Origin: DATCRE01 sp964235605
Lineage (GTDB): Bacteria > Bacteroidota > Bacteroidia > Cytophagales > Cyclobacteriaceae
DNA: 64,000 nt
Assembly (NCBI GenBank): GCA_964235605.1
Contig: CAXSCR010000017.1
Coordinates: 1 to 64,000 of the forward strand
Reading direction: 5' to 3'
Positions 9,697 to 18,605 of the stretch are shown piece by piece. Below the pieces are notes generated by a model. It was not told where the DNA came from and ran no database searches. It was given only the letters and a program-made list of their open reading frames with translations. The first letter of the stretch is position 1, and each line of letters opens with the position of its first letter. Position numbers and translations under genes: made by a program.

Positions 9697-9924
9697 ATGC
9701 GGTATATCCCCTCCCCTATACCGATTAAATTTGACTGTATATACAGTGCTACTGCAAATCCCTCTGGCAGGATGCAATATCATCGCATCAAGCCAGGTGA
9801 AAGTAAACTTCGTATTTCACGAATAGAATTTATTAAAGCTTATAATGACAAACAGATTGTGGCTATGAAACCATTGCCGTTAGCAGGACAAGATGCTGTT
9901 TTTCAATTTGAGTTTTACGTCTAA
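9697..9924 (+). CDS. Small hypothetical protein (75 aa)
   Basis: A 75-residue, beta-rich small protein starting 1 bp after the stop codon of the preceding small gene (TGAcATG), which implies translational coupling. Its end overlaps the convergent MazG-like gene by 4 bp. The repeated basic/aromatic pattern (MQYHRIKPGES; QIVAMKPLPLAG) does not match any family I know. Function unknown. Confidence 0.55.
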   Translation: MRYIPSPIPIKFDCIYSATANPSGRMQYHRIKPGESKLRISRIEFIKAYNDKQIVAMKPLPLAGQDAVFQFEFYV

Positions 9925-10394
9925 CCTTTCTTCAGCACAGCCTCTAAATCAGCAGGGCTATAATTAATGGACTTAATGGTTTTGTTATCTGATTTTCTGT
10001 AGACAAGCCATTTACCACTCTCCTGTTTATAGTAACATTCTGTTCCGTCTTTTTTGAAATAGTGATCAACAGTAGCTTTCGCTTCTTCTTCTGATATACA
10101 CGCTTTACTCATATTGGAGCGCTGCACTTCTTCGAACAAGGCATTAAACTTATCGCCCAATCCAAATTCAAGGATTGCACCTGAAAGTACATATTGAATA
10201 TCACAAAGCGCATCTGCTATTTCAACAATGTCTTTTTCGATAATAGCAACCTCTAGCTCCTTTAACTCCTCGGCCAACAAGGCAACCCTTAGTTTACATC
10301 TCTCTTCACCGGGTACAGTTGGCGTAGGTAAAATTGGATGTTTAAAAGTATTATGGAATTCAGCTACAAGGTTGAGCGCATCAGGTTGTTTCAT
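9921..10394 (-). CDS. MazG-like / PRA-PH-type nucleotide pyrophosphohydrolase
   Basis: A 157-residue all-alpha NTP pyrophosphohydrolase-like protein. The acidic metal-binding signature is LAEELKELEVAI followed by EIADALCDIQYVLSG, i.e. the ExxE...ExxD pattern of the MazG/dUTPase fold. The conserved EEVQRSNMSK segment follows at about residue 88. Residues beyond about 105 form a short beta-rich tail with lysines that many phage and bacterial homologues also carry. Expected role: hydrolysis of non-canonical or excess nucleoside triphosphates. It is convergent with the small operon at 9447-9924 and divergent from tyrS, sharing the 10395-10522 interval. Confidence 0.8.
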   Translation of the reverse strand: MKQPDALNLVAEFHNTFKHPILPTPTVPGEERCKLRVALLAEELKELEVAIIEKDIVEIADALCDIQYVLSGAILEFGLGDKFNALFEEVQRSNMSKACISEEEAKATVDHYFKKDGTECYYKQESGKWLVYRKSDNKTIKSINYSPADLEAVLKKG

Positions 10395-10522
10395 TGTATT
10401 GTGTAAAAGTTAAGTTCTGAATTTAAAACGGCCCTAAAGAAAAGCAAATTTTAGTAATTGAAGGTATGAGCTTCGCAGTTAGCCAGTAGCTTTTCTATAT
10501 TTGCGATCCAACTATACCAAGA

Positions 10523-11809
10523 ATGACTAAGAATTTTATAGAAGAACTGAAATGGCGTGGCATGATACACGATCAGATGCCGGGAACAGAAGAACAGCTA
10601 AACAAAGAAGTTACTTCTGGTTATATCGGGTTTGACCCAACTGCCGATTCTTTGCATATAGGAAACTTGGTACAAATCATGATGTTGGTACACTTTCAAC
10701 GATGCGGTCATAAACCTTTTGCATTGATAGGTGGCGCCACAGGCATGGTGGGCGATCCTTCAGGTAAATCAGCAGAGCGAAACCTGCTTTCAGAGAATGT
10801 ATTGCAACATAATGTAGCCTGTGTACAACAGCAATTATCTAAATTTTTAGATTTTGGAACCGGTAAAAATGCCGCCGAACTCGTAAACAATTACGACTGG
10901 TTTAAAGGTTTTGGATTCCTGGATTTTATTCGTGAAGTAGGTAAACATATTACTGTCAACTACATGTTGGCTAAAGATTCTGTTCAAAAGAGACTGGAGA
11001 CGGGCTTGTCATTTACAGAGTTTACCTATCAACTTGTACAGGGATATGACTTTTGTTGGCTATATCAAAATAAGAATTGCAAACTGCAGATGGGTGGCTC
11101 TGATCAATGGGGCAATATTGTTACGGGCACAGAATTGATACGCAGAAAAGCAAATGGTGAAGCCTTTGCCTTGACAACTCCGCTAATAAAGAAAGCTGAC
11201 GGTACTAAATTCGGCAAGACGGAGCAGGGCAATGTGTGGCTTGACCCGAAGAAGACATCGCCATATAAATTTTATCAATACTGGCTCAACGCCAGCGATG
11301 AAGATGCCAGTAATTTTATTAAGATCTTTACACTAAAGAATAGAGAAGAAGTTGATGCGCTAGTTGCAGATCATAATGTAGCACCACATCTTAGAAAAAT
11401 ACAACAAGAACTGGCTAAAGAAATTACCATTCGGGTTCATTCACAGCAGGCGTATGAAACAGCAGTGAAGGCATCGAACATACTTTTTGGTAATTCTACT
11501 ACAGAAGAACTTCAAAGTTTAGATGAAAGCACTTTGCTATCTGTGTTTGAGGGAGTTCCGCATACAAGTATAACTAAAATTGAATTTGACAATTGCCCCA
11601 CAATTACTGACTTATTATCGAGTGTAACGGGTAGCCTTGTGTTTGCTTCTAAAGGTGAGGCGCGTAAAATGATTCAGGCTGGTGGGGTGAGCATCAATAA
11701 AAAGAAAGTTGAAGACGCCGGGCAGAAGGCCAACTATGCTTTATTACAAAATAAATATTTACTAGCCCAAAAAGGAAAGAAGAATTATTATTTGATATCT
11801 GTGGTTTAA
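10523..11809 (+). CDS. tyrS: Tyrosyl-tRNA synthetase
   Basis: A 428-residue class I aminoacyl-tRNA synthetase that charges tRNA-Tyr. The HIGH motif is HIGN (about residues 45-48), the KMSKS equivalent is KFGKT (about 231-235), and the tyrosine pocket segment QGYDFCWLYQ and QMGGSDQWGN are present. The C-terminal 65 residues form the S4 RNA-binding domain (EARKMIQAGGVSINKKKV). Length is that of bacterial TyrRS. It is a single gene with no sign of a T-box, as expected outside Firmicutes. Confidence 0.97.
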   Translation: MTKNFIEELKWRGMIHDQMPGTEEQLNKEVTSGYIGFDPTADSLHIGNLVQIMMLVHFQRCGHKPFALIGGATGMVGDPSGKSAERNLLSENVLQHNVACVQQQLSKFLDFGTGKNAAELVNNYDWFKGFGFLDFIREVGKHITVNYMLAKDSVQKRLETGLSFTEFTYQLVQGYDFCWLYQNKNCKLQMGGSDQWGNIVTGTELIRRKANGEAFALTTPLIKKADGTKFGKTEQGNVWLDPKKTSPYKFYQYWLNASDEDASNFIKIFTLKNREEVDALVADHNVAPHLRKIQQELAKEITIRVHSQQAYETAVKASNILFGNSTTEELQSLDESTLLSVFEGVPHTSITKIEFDNCPTITDLLSSVTGSLVFASKGEARKMIQAGGVSINKKKVEDAGQKANYALLQNKYLLAQKGKKNYYLISVV

Positions 11810-11902
11810 AAGCCTCTTCAAAACCTCATCCTAAATTTTCTTTCTGAAGGAGAAGACTTGCTTTCTATGATGAAGGGTAATTAATCAAGTTTTTAAGGCG
11901 CT

Positions 11903-11932
11903 CTCCAATTCAGTGCCTAGTCCTCAATGCCT
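11903..11932 (-). repeat. Degenerate GGCATTG-type heptad repeat after the RNA methyltransferase gene
   Basis: On the minus strand the stop codon TAG starts the series GCATTGA, GGACTAG, GCACTGA, ATTGGAG, each 7 bp long. This is a worn copy of the family seen after hemF, trpG and hisG. Confidence 0.5.
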
Positions 11933-12665
11933 AACCTCGGCGTCTTACGTTGTCACAAATTATTGCTGTGGCTATTGCTGCGTTAAGTGATTCCGCATGG
12001 CCATAGCGTGGAATGGTAATGCGGTCAGTTACTAATTCTTCTACCGGAGCGGAGATACCTCTCGCTTCGTTGCCCATCACAATGACACCACCTTTGCCAA
12101 AATTGTGTTGGTGTACATCATGACCATCTAGAAAAGCACCAAAAATTTTATGCTTCAGGTCAGCCAGGTAAAACTCAAGTGAAGTATAGTAAATTTCTAC
12201 CCTTGTAAACGAGCCCATGGTGGCATTAACGACTTTGGCATTGTAATAGTCTGCCGTTTCTTCTGATGCAATTATTTTTTTAATACCATACCAGTCTGCA
12301 GTCCTAATAATCGTACCCAAATTACCTGGGTCGCGTATGTCATCTAAAACCAAAGCAAATTCATCGTTCGAAATGGTTAGGTGCACGTTAGGCTTTATCT
12401 TGGCAACAGCCAAAGCAGATTCATTGGTTTGAAATTCACCTAAACCATCTAAATCCTTCGGCGTGACTTCGTGTACCTCTGCCTTTATATTCCCGTTTAA
12501 AGTCTCTAGAAATTCAGAGGTCCCTAAAATCATTTCAATTTCAAAATCAGATTTTAACAATTCATGGATACTTTTAGTACCTTCTACTATAAAACATTGC
12601 TCCTGTTTACGGTATTTCTTTATTTGCAGAGATTTAATGAATTTGATGTTGGCTTTTGATATCAT
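11931..12665 (-). CDS. SPOUT-class TrmH/SpoU-family RNA methyltransferase
   Basis: A 244-residue RNA 2'-O-methyltransferase. The N-terminal substrate-binding domain (about residues 1-95) includes the typical SLQIKKYRKQ and FIVEGTKSI segments. The SPOUT catalytic domain carries DDIRDPGNLGTIIRTADW (motif 1), MGNEARGIS (motif 2) and IPRYGHAESLNAAIA (motif 3), which build the knotted AdoMet site. Target RNA and position cannot be told from the sequence (RlmB-like or TrmH-like). It is divergent from the tamL-like gene, with 100 bp between the two starts. This pairing is frequent in Bacteroidota as far as I recall. Confidence 0.9.
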   Translation of the reverse strand: MISKANIKFIKSLQIKKYRKQEQCFIVEGTKSIHELLKSDFEIEMILGTSEFLETLNGNIKAEVHEVTPKDLDGLGEFQTNESALAVAKIKPNVHLTISNDEFALVLDDIRDPGNLGTIIRTADWYGIKKIIASEETADYYNAKVVNATMGSFTRVEIYYTSLEFYLADLKHKIFGAFLDGHDVHQHNFGKGGVIVMGNEARGISAPVEELVTDRITIPRYGHAESLNAAIATAIICDNVRRRG

Positions 12666-12765
12666 GAGGAAACATTATTCGTTTGTGGTAGATGCTTCTG
12701 ATAACTATACCATCTTTAGCATTGGCGTGATAAAAATAACGACTAATGATTAACCTGTAGAACGC

Positions 12766-15228
12766 TTGATCAATAAAAAATATAAATATTTTCTTTGGTT
12801 GCTACTGCCAATTTTGGGAAGTTGTATTGGCACCAAGCATTTAAAGGAAAATGAAAAACTTCTATACAGACAAGGAATTCAAGGTCACGATGAAATAGAT
12901 GCCGAAAGGCTGCGCGAGCTCTACGCCAAAAAAGCCAATCGTAAAATTCTAGGTTTACCAATCTCTCCCTTAGTAGGTGTCTATTATTGGGGAGCTCGTA
13001 AGTACAATAAGGAAAAATATGTAGCAAAAAGAGAGGCGGTTATAAAAAGATTTGATAACAAGATTGCAAAAGCAACCTCGCAACGAAAAATCAATAATTT
13101 TCAATTCCGGAAGCAGAAAAAGGTAAATAGAATTACCAAGATGGTTGAAGATGGAAATTTACGCATGCAATGGGGCGAACCCATAGCTGTGTATGATAGC
13201 AGTCTCATACACCTTACTACAGTACGATTTCATGATTACTTATTTTCAAAGGGATATTTTTATAATACCGTTACTTCTAAAGCATCAACACTAGGAAAAC
13301 TAGTGAGTGTCAGTTATCGTATAAATTCAGGTATGCCTTATTATATTGATTCCGTTTTTTATCAGGTAACTGATACTGTTATCTTAAAACTAATAAAAGG
13401 AAATAGTAATGCAACGCTAATAAAAAAAGGCGATAAGTATGACGCTGACAAATTTACTCGGGAACGTGAACGAATAGACTTATTATTGAAAGATCATGGA
13501 TATTATGATTTCAGCAGGCAGTACATAGAGTATGGAATTGATACCGCTATGCTAGGCAATAGAAAGGTGGTAGCACTTATCCGTATAAGAGATCCAGCAA
13601 AACGCGGATACCACAAGCAATTTAAAATTGATAGTGTTATTTTTATTACAGACGGCGGCCTAAAAGTTCCGAATGTTCAAAGGTTAAAGTATGATTATCG
13701 AAATATAAGTTATCGATCCTATAAACGCGATTACAATCTCAAGATTTTAAGTCAACGCGTTTTTGTTCTACCCGGACAACTATATAATCGTAGTAACGCC
13801 ATTTTAACACAACAGCAATTAGCAAACTTAGACGCCTTCAAGTTTGTAAACATCAACTACGATACTACAGGGGGAAAATTCATTGCCAATATTTTTACAA
13901 GTCCGCTTGACCGATACCAATGGTCAAATGAGGCAGGTGTTAATGTAACACAAGGGTATCCTGGTCCTTTTGACAATGCCAACTTTAAAAAACGAAATGT
14001 ATTTCATGGTCTCGAAACTTTTGATTTAACAGGCAGGTTTGGGTTTGAAGGCGTAGCGTCTGCTACTAATGATCAAAATATTTACAAAAGTACAGAGGCA
14101 GGTATAAATGCATCCTTGACTTTCCCTAAGTTTTTATGGCCCTTTAAAGAGAAGACATTATTTAAATTAGGGCGTTTTAATCCGAAGACAAAACTATCTT
14201 CCGGTTATTCTTATACTGACAGACCAGAGTATCGGCGTACAACGACTTCAATTAATGTTAATTACAATTGGGAAAGAGGTAGATCCAGACGATACGATTT
14301 TACAATAGCTAGTTTGAATATTATTAACTCAAATATAAAATCAAATAAATTTGGAAGTCTTTTACAGACACTATATGAACAACAGGGGAATAATCTGAAG
14401 TTAAGCTTCAATCCTTCCTTTGTAAGCAGCATGATCTTTGGGATGACCTGGAATGTAAACAACTATGGCAATAGAGACCAAAACTCAATATTTCTTAGAT
14501 GGCAATTAGAAAGTGGCGGCGCGTTTTTAAATTTTTTTACCTATCCATTTATTAAAAATAATAACCTGCAAACTTATAGGTACCTCCGGCTAAGTGCAGA
14601 CCTGCGTAAGAACGTTATTATAAATAAGAATACTACAGTAGCTTATAGGTTTAATGGAGGCATTGCTTATTCTTATGATAAGGTCAAAGTGCTTCCCTAT
14701 GAAAAATACTTTTTTGTAGGTGGCAGTAATAGTGTGCGGGCTTGGCGCCCACGAAGATTAGGACAAGGATCTCTTCAGCCTAGAATGAGCAAAGACATTG
14801 CAAAAAATGGCTATTTTGATTACAGCTTTGAAAAACCAGGTGACATACTCTTAGAAGGTAGTGTAGAACTTAGAAAACATTTAATTGGTTTTATTGAAGG
14901 TGCACTCTTCTTAGATGTTGGAAACACATGGACGTTAGACCCTATTCAGCAAAGTGCCGACGATAACAACTCTCATGGAAACTCTCAATTTAAAACGAAT
15001 TCATTTTATAAGCAGTTTGGGGTTGGTACAGGCTTTGGTTTTAGATTTGATTTTTCATTTCTGATCATCCGTTTTGATATTGGTATGAAGGTATACGACC
15101 CTGCTCGAAATGAATATACTCTTGATGACGTTCGGTTCATTAAGCCTTACACTACAAAGGACGCAAAGGGTAATTTATCCATCAAAGAACCAGTAATTTA
15201 TAATTTCGGAATTGGCTATCCATTCTAA
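12766..15228 (+). CDS. tamL: TamL-type lipoprotein, Omp85/BamA superfamily outer-membrane protein
   Basis: An 820-residue outer-membrane assembly protein. It has a lipoprotein signal (LLLPILGSCIG, Cys about residue 20), then POTRA-like modules (about 150-400) and a C-terminal 16-strand barrel of the bacterial surface antigen type. The conserved barrel loop FFVGGSNSVRAWRPRRLG corresponds to the VRGF/Y-type motif of Omp85 proteins. The lipidated N-terminus followed by KHLKENEKLLYRQG is characteristic of Bacteroidota TamL, the partner of TamB in moving lipids or barrel proteins. The start must be TTG (12766): the first in-frame stop upstream is at 12751 and no ATG precedes the signal peptide. 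Confidence 0.88.
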   Translation: MINKKYKYFLWLLLPILGSCIGTKHLKENEKLLYRQGIQGHDEIDAERLRELYAKKANRKILGLPISPLVGVYYWGARKYNKEKYVAKREAVIKRFDNKIAKATSQRKINNFQFRKQKKVNRITKMVEDGNLRMQWGEPIAVYDSSLIHLTTVRFHDYLFSKGYFYNTVTSKASTLGKLVSVSYRINSGMPYYIDSVFYQVTDTVILKLIKGNSNATLIKKGDKYDADKFTRERERIDLLLKDHGYYDFSRQYIEYGIDTAMLGNRKVVALIRIRDPAKRGYHKQFKIDSVIFITDGGLKVPNVQRLKYDYRNISYRSYKRDYNLKILSQRVFVLPGQLYNRSNAILTQQQLANLDAFKFVNINYDTTGGKFIANIFTSPLDRYQWSNEAGVNVTQGYPGPFDNANFKKRNVFHGLETFDLTGRFGFEGVASATNDQNIYKSTEAGINASLTFPKFLWPFKEKTLFKLGRFNPKTKLSSGYSYTDRPEYRRTTTSINVNYNWERGRSRRYDFTIASLNIINSNIKSNKFGSLLQTLYEQQGNNLKLSFNPSFVSSMIFGMTWNVNNYGNRDQNSIFLRWQLESGGAFLNFFTYPFIKNNNLQTYRYLRLSADLRKNVIINKNTTVAYRFNGGIAYSYDKVKVLPYEKYFFVGGSNSVRAWRPRRLGQGSLQPRMSKDIAKNGYFDYSFEKPGDILLEGSVELRKHLIGFIEGALFLDVGNTWTLDPIQQSADDNNSHGNSQFKTNSFYKQFGVGTGFGFRFDFSFLIIRFDIGMKVYDPARNEYTLDDVRFIKPYTTKDAKGNLSIKEPVIYNFGIGYPF

Positions 15229-15308
15229 TGTTGCATAATAAAGTACCATACTTTTCAATAATATAGTAATCCACACTTTTTATACCTTTACGTCACTACA
15301 AAATACCT

Positions 15309-16217
15309 ATGCTTAAGAAGGAAGAAATACGCGATTGGTTTACACGCTTACAACAAGATATATGCAGTAAACTTGAAGAAGCAGACGGTCAAAGTAAATT
15401 TATTAGCGATCATTGGGAAAGACCAGGAGGTGGTGGTGGTGTATCACGCGTAATAACCAATGGAAAGATTATTGAAAAAGGTGGTGTTAACTTTTCGGCA
15501 GTGCATGGTAAAGCGCCTGAGCCCGTACTTAAAAATTTAAATTTATCAACTGACAATGCCCCTGATTTTTTTGCCACCGGTGTATCCATAGTTATCCATC
15601 CTTTCAGTCCCATGATGCCTATCATACACATGAATGTACGGTATTTTGAGATGAGCAATGGCACTTGGTGGTTTGGTGGAGGCATCGACTTAACACCACA
15701 TTACATCAACAAAGGCGATGCACAATTTTTCCATCAACAATTAAAAAAAATATGTGATCAACATCACACTTCATACTACACTGATTTCAAAAAATGGGCC
15801 GATGATTATTTCTATATCAAGCATAGACATGAGACAAGGGGTATTGGTGGAATTTTTTTCGATTACTTAAAAGATGAAAATGGTTTTACCAAAGAATCAA
15901 GATTCAATTTTGTTAAGGATGTAGGAAGTATCTTCGCTCCCATCTATACACACTTCATGAAGAAGAACAGCGCCTTACCCTACTCAGAGAACGAAAAAGA
16001 GTGGCAATATATTAGAAGAGGCCGTTATGTAGAATTCAATTTAGTTTGGGATAGAGGCACCAAGTTTGGATTAGACACCGATGGAAGAACTGAATCCATT
16101 CTAATGAGTATGCCTCCTCGAGCACAGTGGGCGTATAATCTTCAACCCAAAGAAAATAGCGCAGAGTTAGATACTTTAACTTATCTTAAAAAAGGAGTTG
16201 AATGGGTCAAATATTAG
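15309..16217 (+). CDS. hemF: Aerobic coproporphyrinogen III oxidase
   Basis: A 302-residue enzyme that oxidatively decarboxylates coproporphyrinogen III to protoporphyrinogen IX with O2, in heme synthesis. It shows the family signatures GGGGGVSRVITNG near residue 40, PMMPIIHMNVRYFE, WWFGGGIDLTPHY and RRGRYVEFNLVWDRGTKFGL. The length is as expected. It follows the tamL-like gene at 80 bp and may be transcribed alone. The stop codon is directly followed by a GGAATTA/GGCATTG heptad array. Its presence implies that the organism makes heme under oxygen. Confidence 0.96.
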   Translation: MLKKEEIRDWFTRLQQDICSKLEEADGQSKFISDHWERPGGGGGVSRVITNGKIIEKGGVNFSAVHGKAPEPVLKNLNLSTDNAPDFFATGVSIVIHPFSPMMPIIHMNVRYFEMSNGTWWFGGGIDLTPHYINKGDAQFFHQQLKKICDQHHTSYYTDFKKWADDYFYIKHRHETRGIGGIFFDYLKDENGFTKESRFNFVKDVGSIFAPIYTHFMKKNSALPYSENEKEWQYIRRGRYVEFNLVWDRGTKFGLDTDGRTESILMSMPPRAQWAYNLQPKENSAELDTLTYLKKGVEWVKY

Positions 16218-16337
16218 GTTTGGGAATTAGGCATTGGGAATTAGGGACGGGGCATTAGGGAATTGCATTGGGTAATAGAAGTTTGGCTATGTCCGAAAAT
16301 TGCAATTGATAATTTGCACATTGATAATTGATAATCA
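16215..16337. repeat. Two heptad-repeat families between convergent hemF and the MATE gene
   Basis: From the hemF stop codon (TAG at 16215) the plus strand reads GGAATTA, GGCATTG, GGAATTA, GGGACGG, GGCATTA and further 7-bp units to about 16278. From the MATE stop codon the minus strand carries a different family, ATTATCA, ATTATCA, ATGTGCA, AATTATC, back to about 16300. Each array begins at the stop codon of its own gene. Confidence 0.75.
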
Positions 16338-16338
16338 A

Positions 16339-17679
16339 CTACCAGTTCTTTTTATGCTTCCATTTGCCTGAACGCATATAGAAAAATGCTAGGGCAAGCA
16401 TGGCAGACCAGTACACCCATTCAGATAACCAGCCCCAGGCGATGGACATGTTGAAATATTCGAGAACGAAATAAACATATAGAGAATACATGGTGATCGT
16501 AATTAATTCTATTCCCAAATTAACCATTGTATTACCTGTACCTGCAACTGAGTTTAGCCATACAGTACCAACAGACATCGTTAATAATGCAACTGAAACT
16601 ATGCGCATTACAGGAATTGCTTCCTGAATAAAATCATCTGGCTGGCCATAAATACTTAATAAGGCTTGTGGCATTATGTTAAGCGAAACACAAATCAACG
16701 CTGCCATAAGAAAACTCATACAAGAAATTCGAATGATAAGTGGCAGTACTTCCCTATGTCTTCCTTGCCCGATTATATTACTGACCATGCTATTGGCTGT
16801 AGCAGCGAATGCCCACGAAAACATACCGCATAAACCAAAAATATTGCGCATGGTGTTTGAAATTGCTAAGGCACGTGAACCATGATGCTCAACAAGAATA
16901 AAAAAGAATTGCCAACTAATAATACTGATAGCGTATTGAAGTATTAATGGCAAAGATTGAACAAGAATGAGTTTTGCTGTTGGATGACTCCACTTCAACC
17001 TTTCAAAAAAAGAAAATGAATGCTGAAGTCCTTTTTTATGAATCACTATATAAATTACACATAAACCTGTGGCTTCAGCCGCAATGGATGCATACGCCGC
17101 TCCGTTAAAACCTAATTTAGGAAATCCAAAATGACCATATATAAGCGTATAGTCTAACAGTATATTCACTAAAGCTTCAGACACTGTACCCCATACCAAT
17201 AACCTTGTTTGGTTGGTACCCACCAATAAGGCGTTGCGCATCATGTATAAATATAAAAACGGCAATCCCCAGATTCGGATATAGAGAAAGTCTATCGCTT
17301 GAATTGCAATGCTTGTGTTATGAATGACTGCATTAAAAATTAAAGGCGCAAGTAAAAAGGTAATGCCAATGCCAAAGACTGCAATTATCAAAGCAATCCA
17401 AATACCATGATAAAATAACCTACCTATTTCTTTGGGAAGATTTTGTCCTGCTCGCCGCGCTATGAGTGCCTGTAAACCATTATTCAAACCATTTCCGATA
17501 ACAGCAAAAACAAGGTAATATATACCTGTAATTCCAGCGCTGGCAAGTTCTTGTTGACCAAGCGAACCCAAAAAGACATTATTAATTATAAAGTTAATTT
17601 GAGGTACCAGCATAGATAGGGTGATGGGCAATGCCATACCTAAAATTTGCTTGTAACTCGTATCTACTTTAAGTTCCAT
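16339..17679 (-). CDS. MATE-family multidrug/organic-cation exporter
   Basis: A 446-residue integral membrane protein with twelve hydrophobic segments, of the multidrug and toxin extrusion family (NorM-like). The start MELKVDTSYKQILGMALPITLSML is the usual MATE beginning, and the two six-helix halves are apparent. These proteins export cationic drugs or metabolites in exchange for Na+ or H+. Substrate cannot be assigned. It is convergent with hemF and followed on the same strand by heptad repeats; the YffB-like gene lies 44 bp upstream and may be in the same transcript. Confidence 0.92.
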   Translation of the reverse strand: MELKVDTSYKQILGMALPITLSMLVPQINFIINNVFLGSLGQQELASAGITGIYYLVFAVIGNGLNNGLQALIARRAGQNLPKEIGRLFYHGIWIALIIAVFGIGITFLLAPLIFNAVIHNTSIAIQAIDFLYIRIWGLPFLYLYMMRNALLVGTNQTRLLVWGTVSEALVNILLDYTLIYGHFGFPKLGFNGAAYASIAAEATGLCVIYIVIHKKGLQHSFSFFERLKWSHPTAKLILVQSLPLILQYAISIISWQFFFILVEHHGSRALAISNTMRNIFGLCGMFSWAFAATANSMVSNIIGQGRHREVLPLIIRISCMSFLMAALICVSLNIMPQALLSIYGQPDDFIQEAIPVMRIVSVALLTMSVGTVWLNSVAGTGNTMVNLGIELITITMYSLYVYFVLEYFNMSIAWGWLSEWVYWSAMLALAFFYMRSGKWKHKKNW

Positions 17680-17723
17680 GTAAAGAATTAACCTTTTATT
17701 GGATGCCCGTGAAGCAACATAGA

Positions 17724-18068
17724 TTAAAACTTTTTGCTATATAGTTCTGCATCAAACCCCAGAACCACTACTTGCCCATCATGTTCTATAAGCGGTCGTT
17801 TGATGACACTGGTTTTATCGCTCATTAAAGCAATGGCTTTAGGCTCGTTAACAATTTTTGATTTAGCTTCTTCATCAAGCTGTCGCCAGGTTGTTCCCCT
17901 CTTATTTATAAGGTTATCCCACCCTACTTGCTTACACCATTTCCTCAATATTTCTCCATCAATTCCTTTGGATTTGTAATCGTGGAATTGAAAATCAATA
18001 TTATTTTTCTTAAGCCAATCCAAAGCATTTTTTACAGTGTTGCAATTCTTAATACCATAAACAATCAT
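17724..18068 (-). CDS. ArsC/Spx-family protein, YffB type
   Basis: A 114-residue thioredoxin-fold protein of the ArsC superfamily. It starts YGIKNCNTVKNALDWL with a single N-terminal cysteine and ends with the family motif SVIKRPLIEHDGQVVVLGF. It lacks the full set of arsenate reductase residues and the CxxC of Spx, which points to the YffB-like group of uncertain biochemical role (possible glutathione-dependent reductase). It lies upstream of the MATE gene on the same strand. Confidence 0.88.
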   Translation of the reverse strand: MIVYGIKNCNTVKNALDWLKKNNIDFQFHDYKSKGIDGEILRKWCKQVGWDNLINKRGTTWRQLDEEAKSKIVNEPKAIALMSDKTSVIKRPLIEHDGQVVVLGFDAELYSKKF

Positions 18069-18189
18069 GCGCTATATATTTAAACCATACGAAGGTATAA
18101 CAAATTACCCCAAAAAGGACTGCCGGCGCATCTCAGTATCCTTAAACCATCCAGTAGGGAGATCGCTTTTAAGTTTTTAATATCAAACT

Positions 18190-18536
18190 TATAGCTTCTG
18201 GCTGCTAGCTTTGAGCTGCTAGCTCGATTTTTTAAAGTTTTATGAGGTGACTCACATGTCGGGCTCATGTTAAGGATTTGTATTCTTGACCAGGTGGCAT
18301 AACGAATATGTAAAAGCTACAGATGACAATCATCGTTGAAAGCGCAATCCCCCCCAGGGAAATGGCTTGTAATATTGGAAGTTGAGCCAATTCAGTTCAT
18401 AAAGCATTATTAAACTGGTTAGCGTGCCAGTAAAACAAACACTTTCCTAAAACATCATGAGAAGGAGTTCTTGATTTATATCAATGGTGAGTAAAAATGA
18501 CGCTTAATCAACTATCATTTTTAAAAAAAGCGATTT
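18190..18536. repeat. Dispersed intergenic repeat, copy 1 (about 345 bp)
   Basis: This stretch, upstream of the sensor kinase gene, is nearly the same by eye as 29635-29970, in the same orientation. It opens with GCT-type heptads (GCTTCTG, GCTGCTA, GCTTTGA, GCTGCTA, GCTCGAT). It contains a perfect dyad GATGACAATCATC (18322-18334) and a second dyad AAAAATGA (18493-18500) / TCATTTTT (18515-18522) around a conserved 14-nt core; both are kept in copy 2. Scattered one-base indels between the copies argue against a coding role. The surrounding gap (18069-18605) holds no gene I can support. Confidence 0.85.
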
Positions 18537-18605
18537 CCCTGAACCATTCGCGAAAAAATATGAAAATGCCACAAGTCTGATTATCTTGTTTGTATTTTGA
18601 TAATT

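Noticed and set aside
12463..12753. 96-residue plus-strand frame
   Set aside because: It is antisense to the RNA methyltransferase N-terminus, which has clear family motifs.
18080..18268. 62-residue reading frame on the minus strand
   Set aside because: It lies across the dispersed repeat and GCT heptads, has no family resemblance, and the second repeat copy carries indels that break it.
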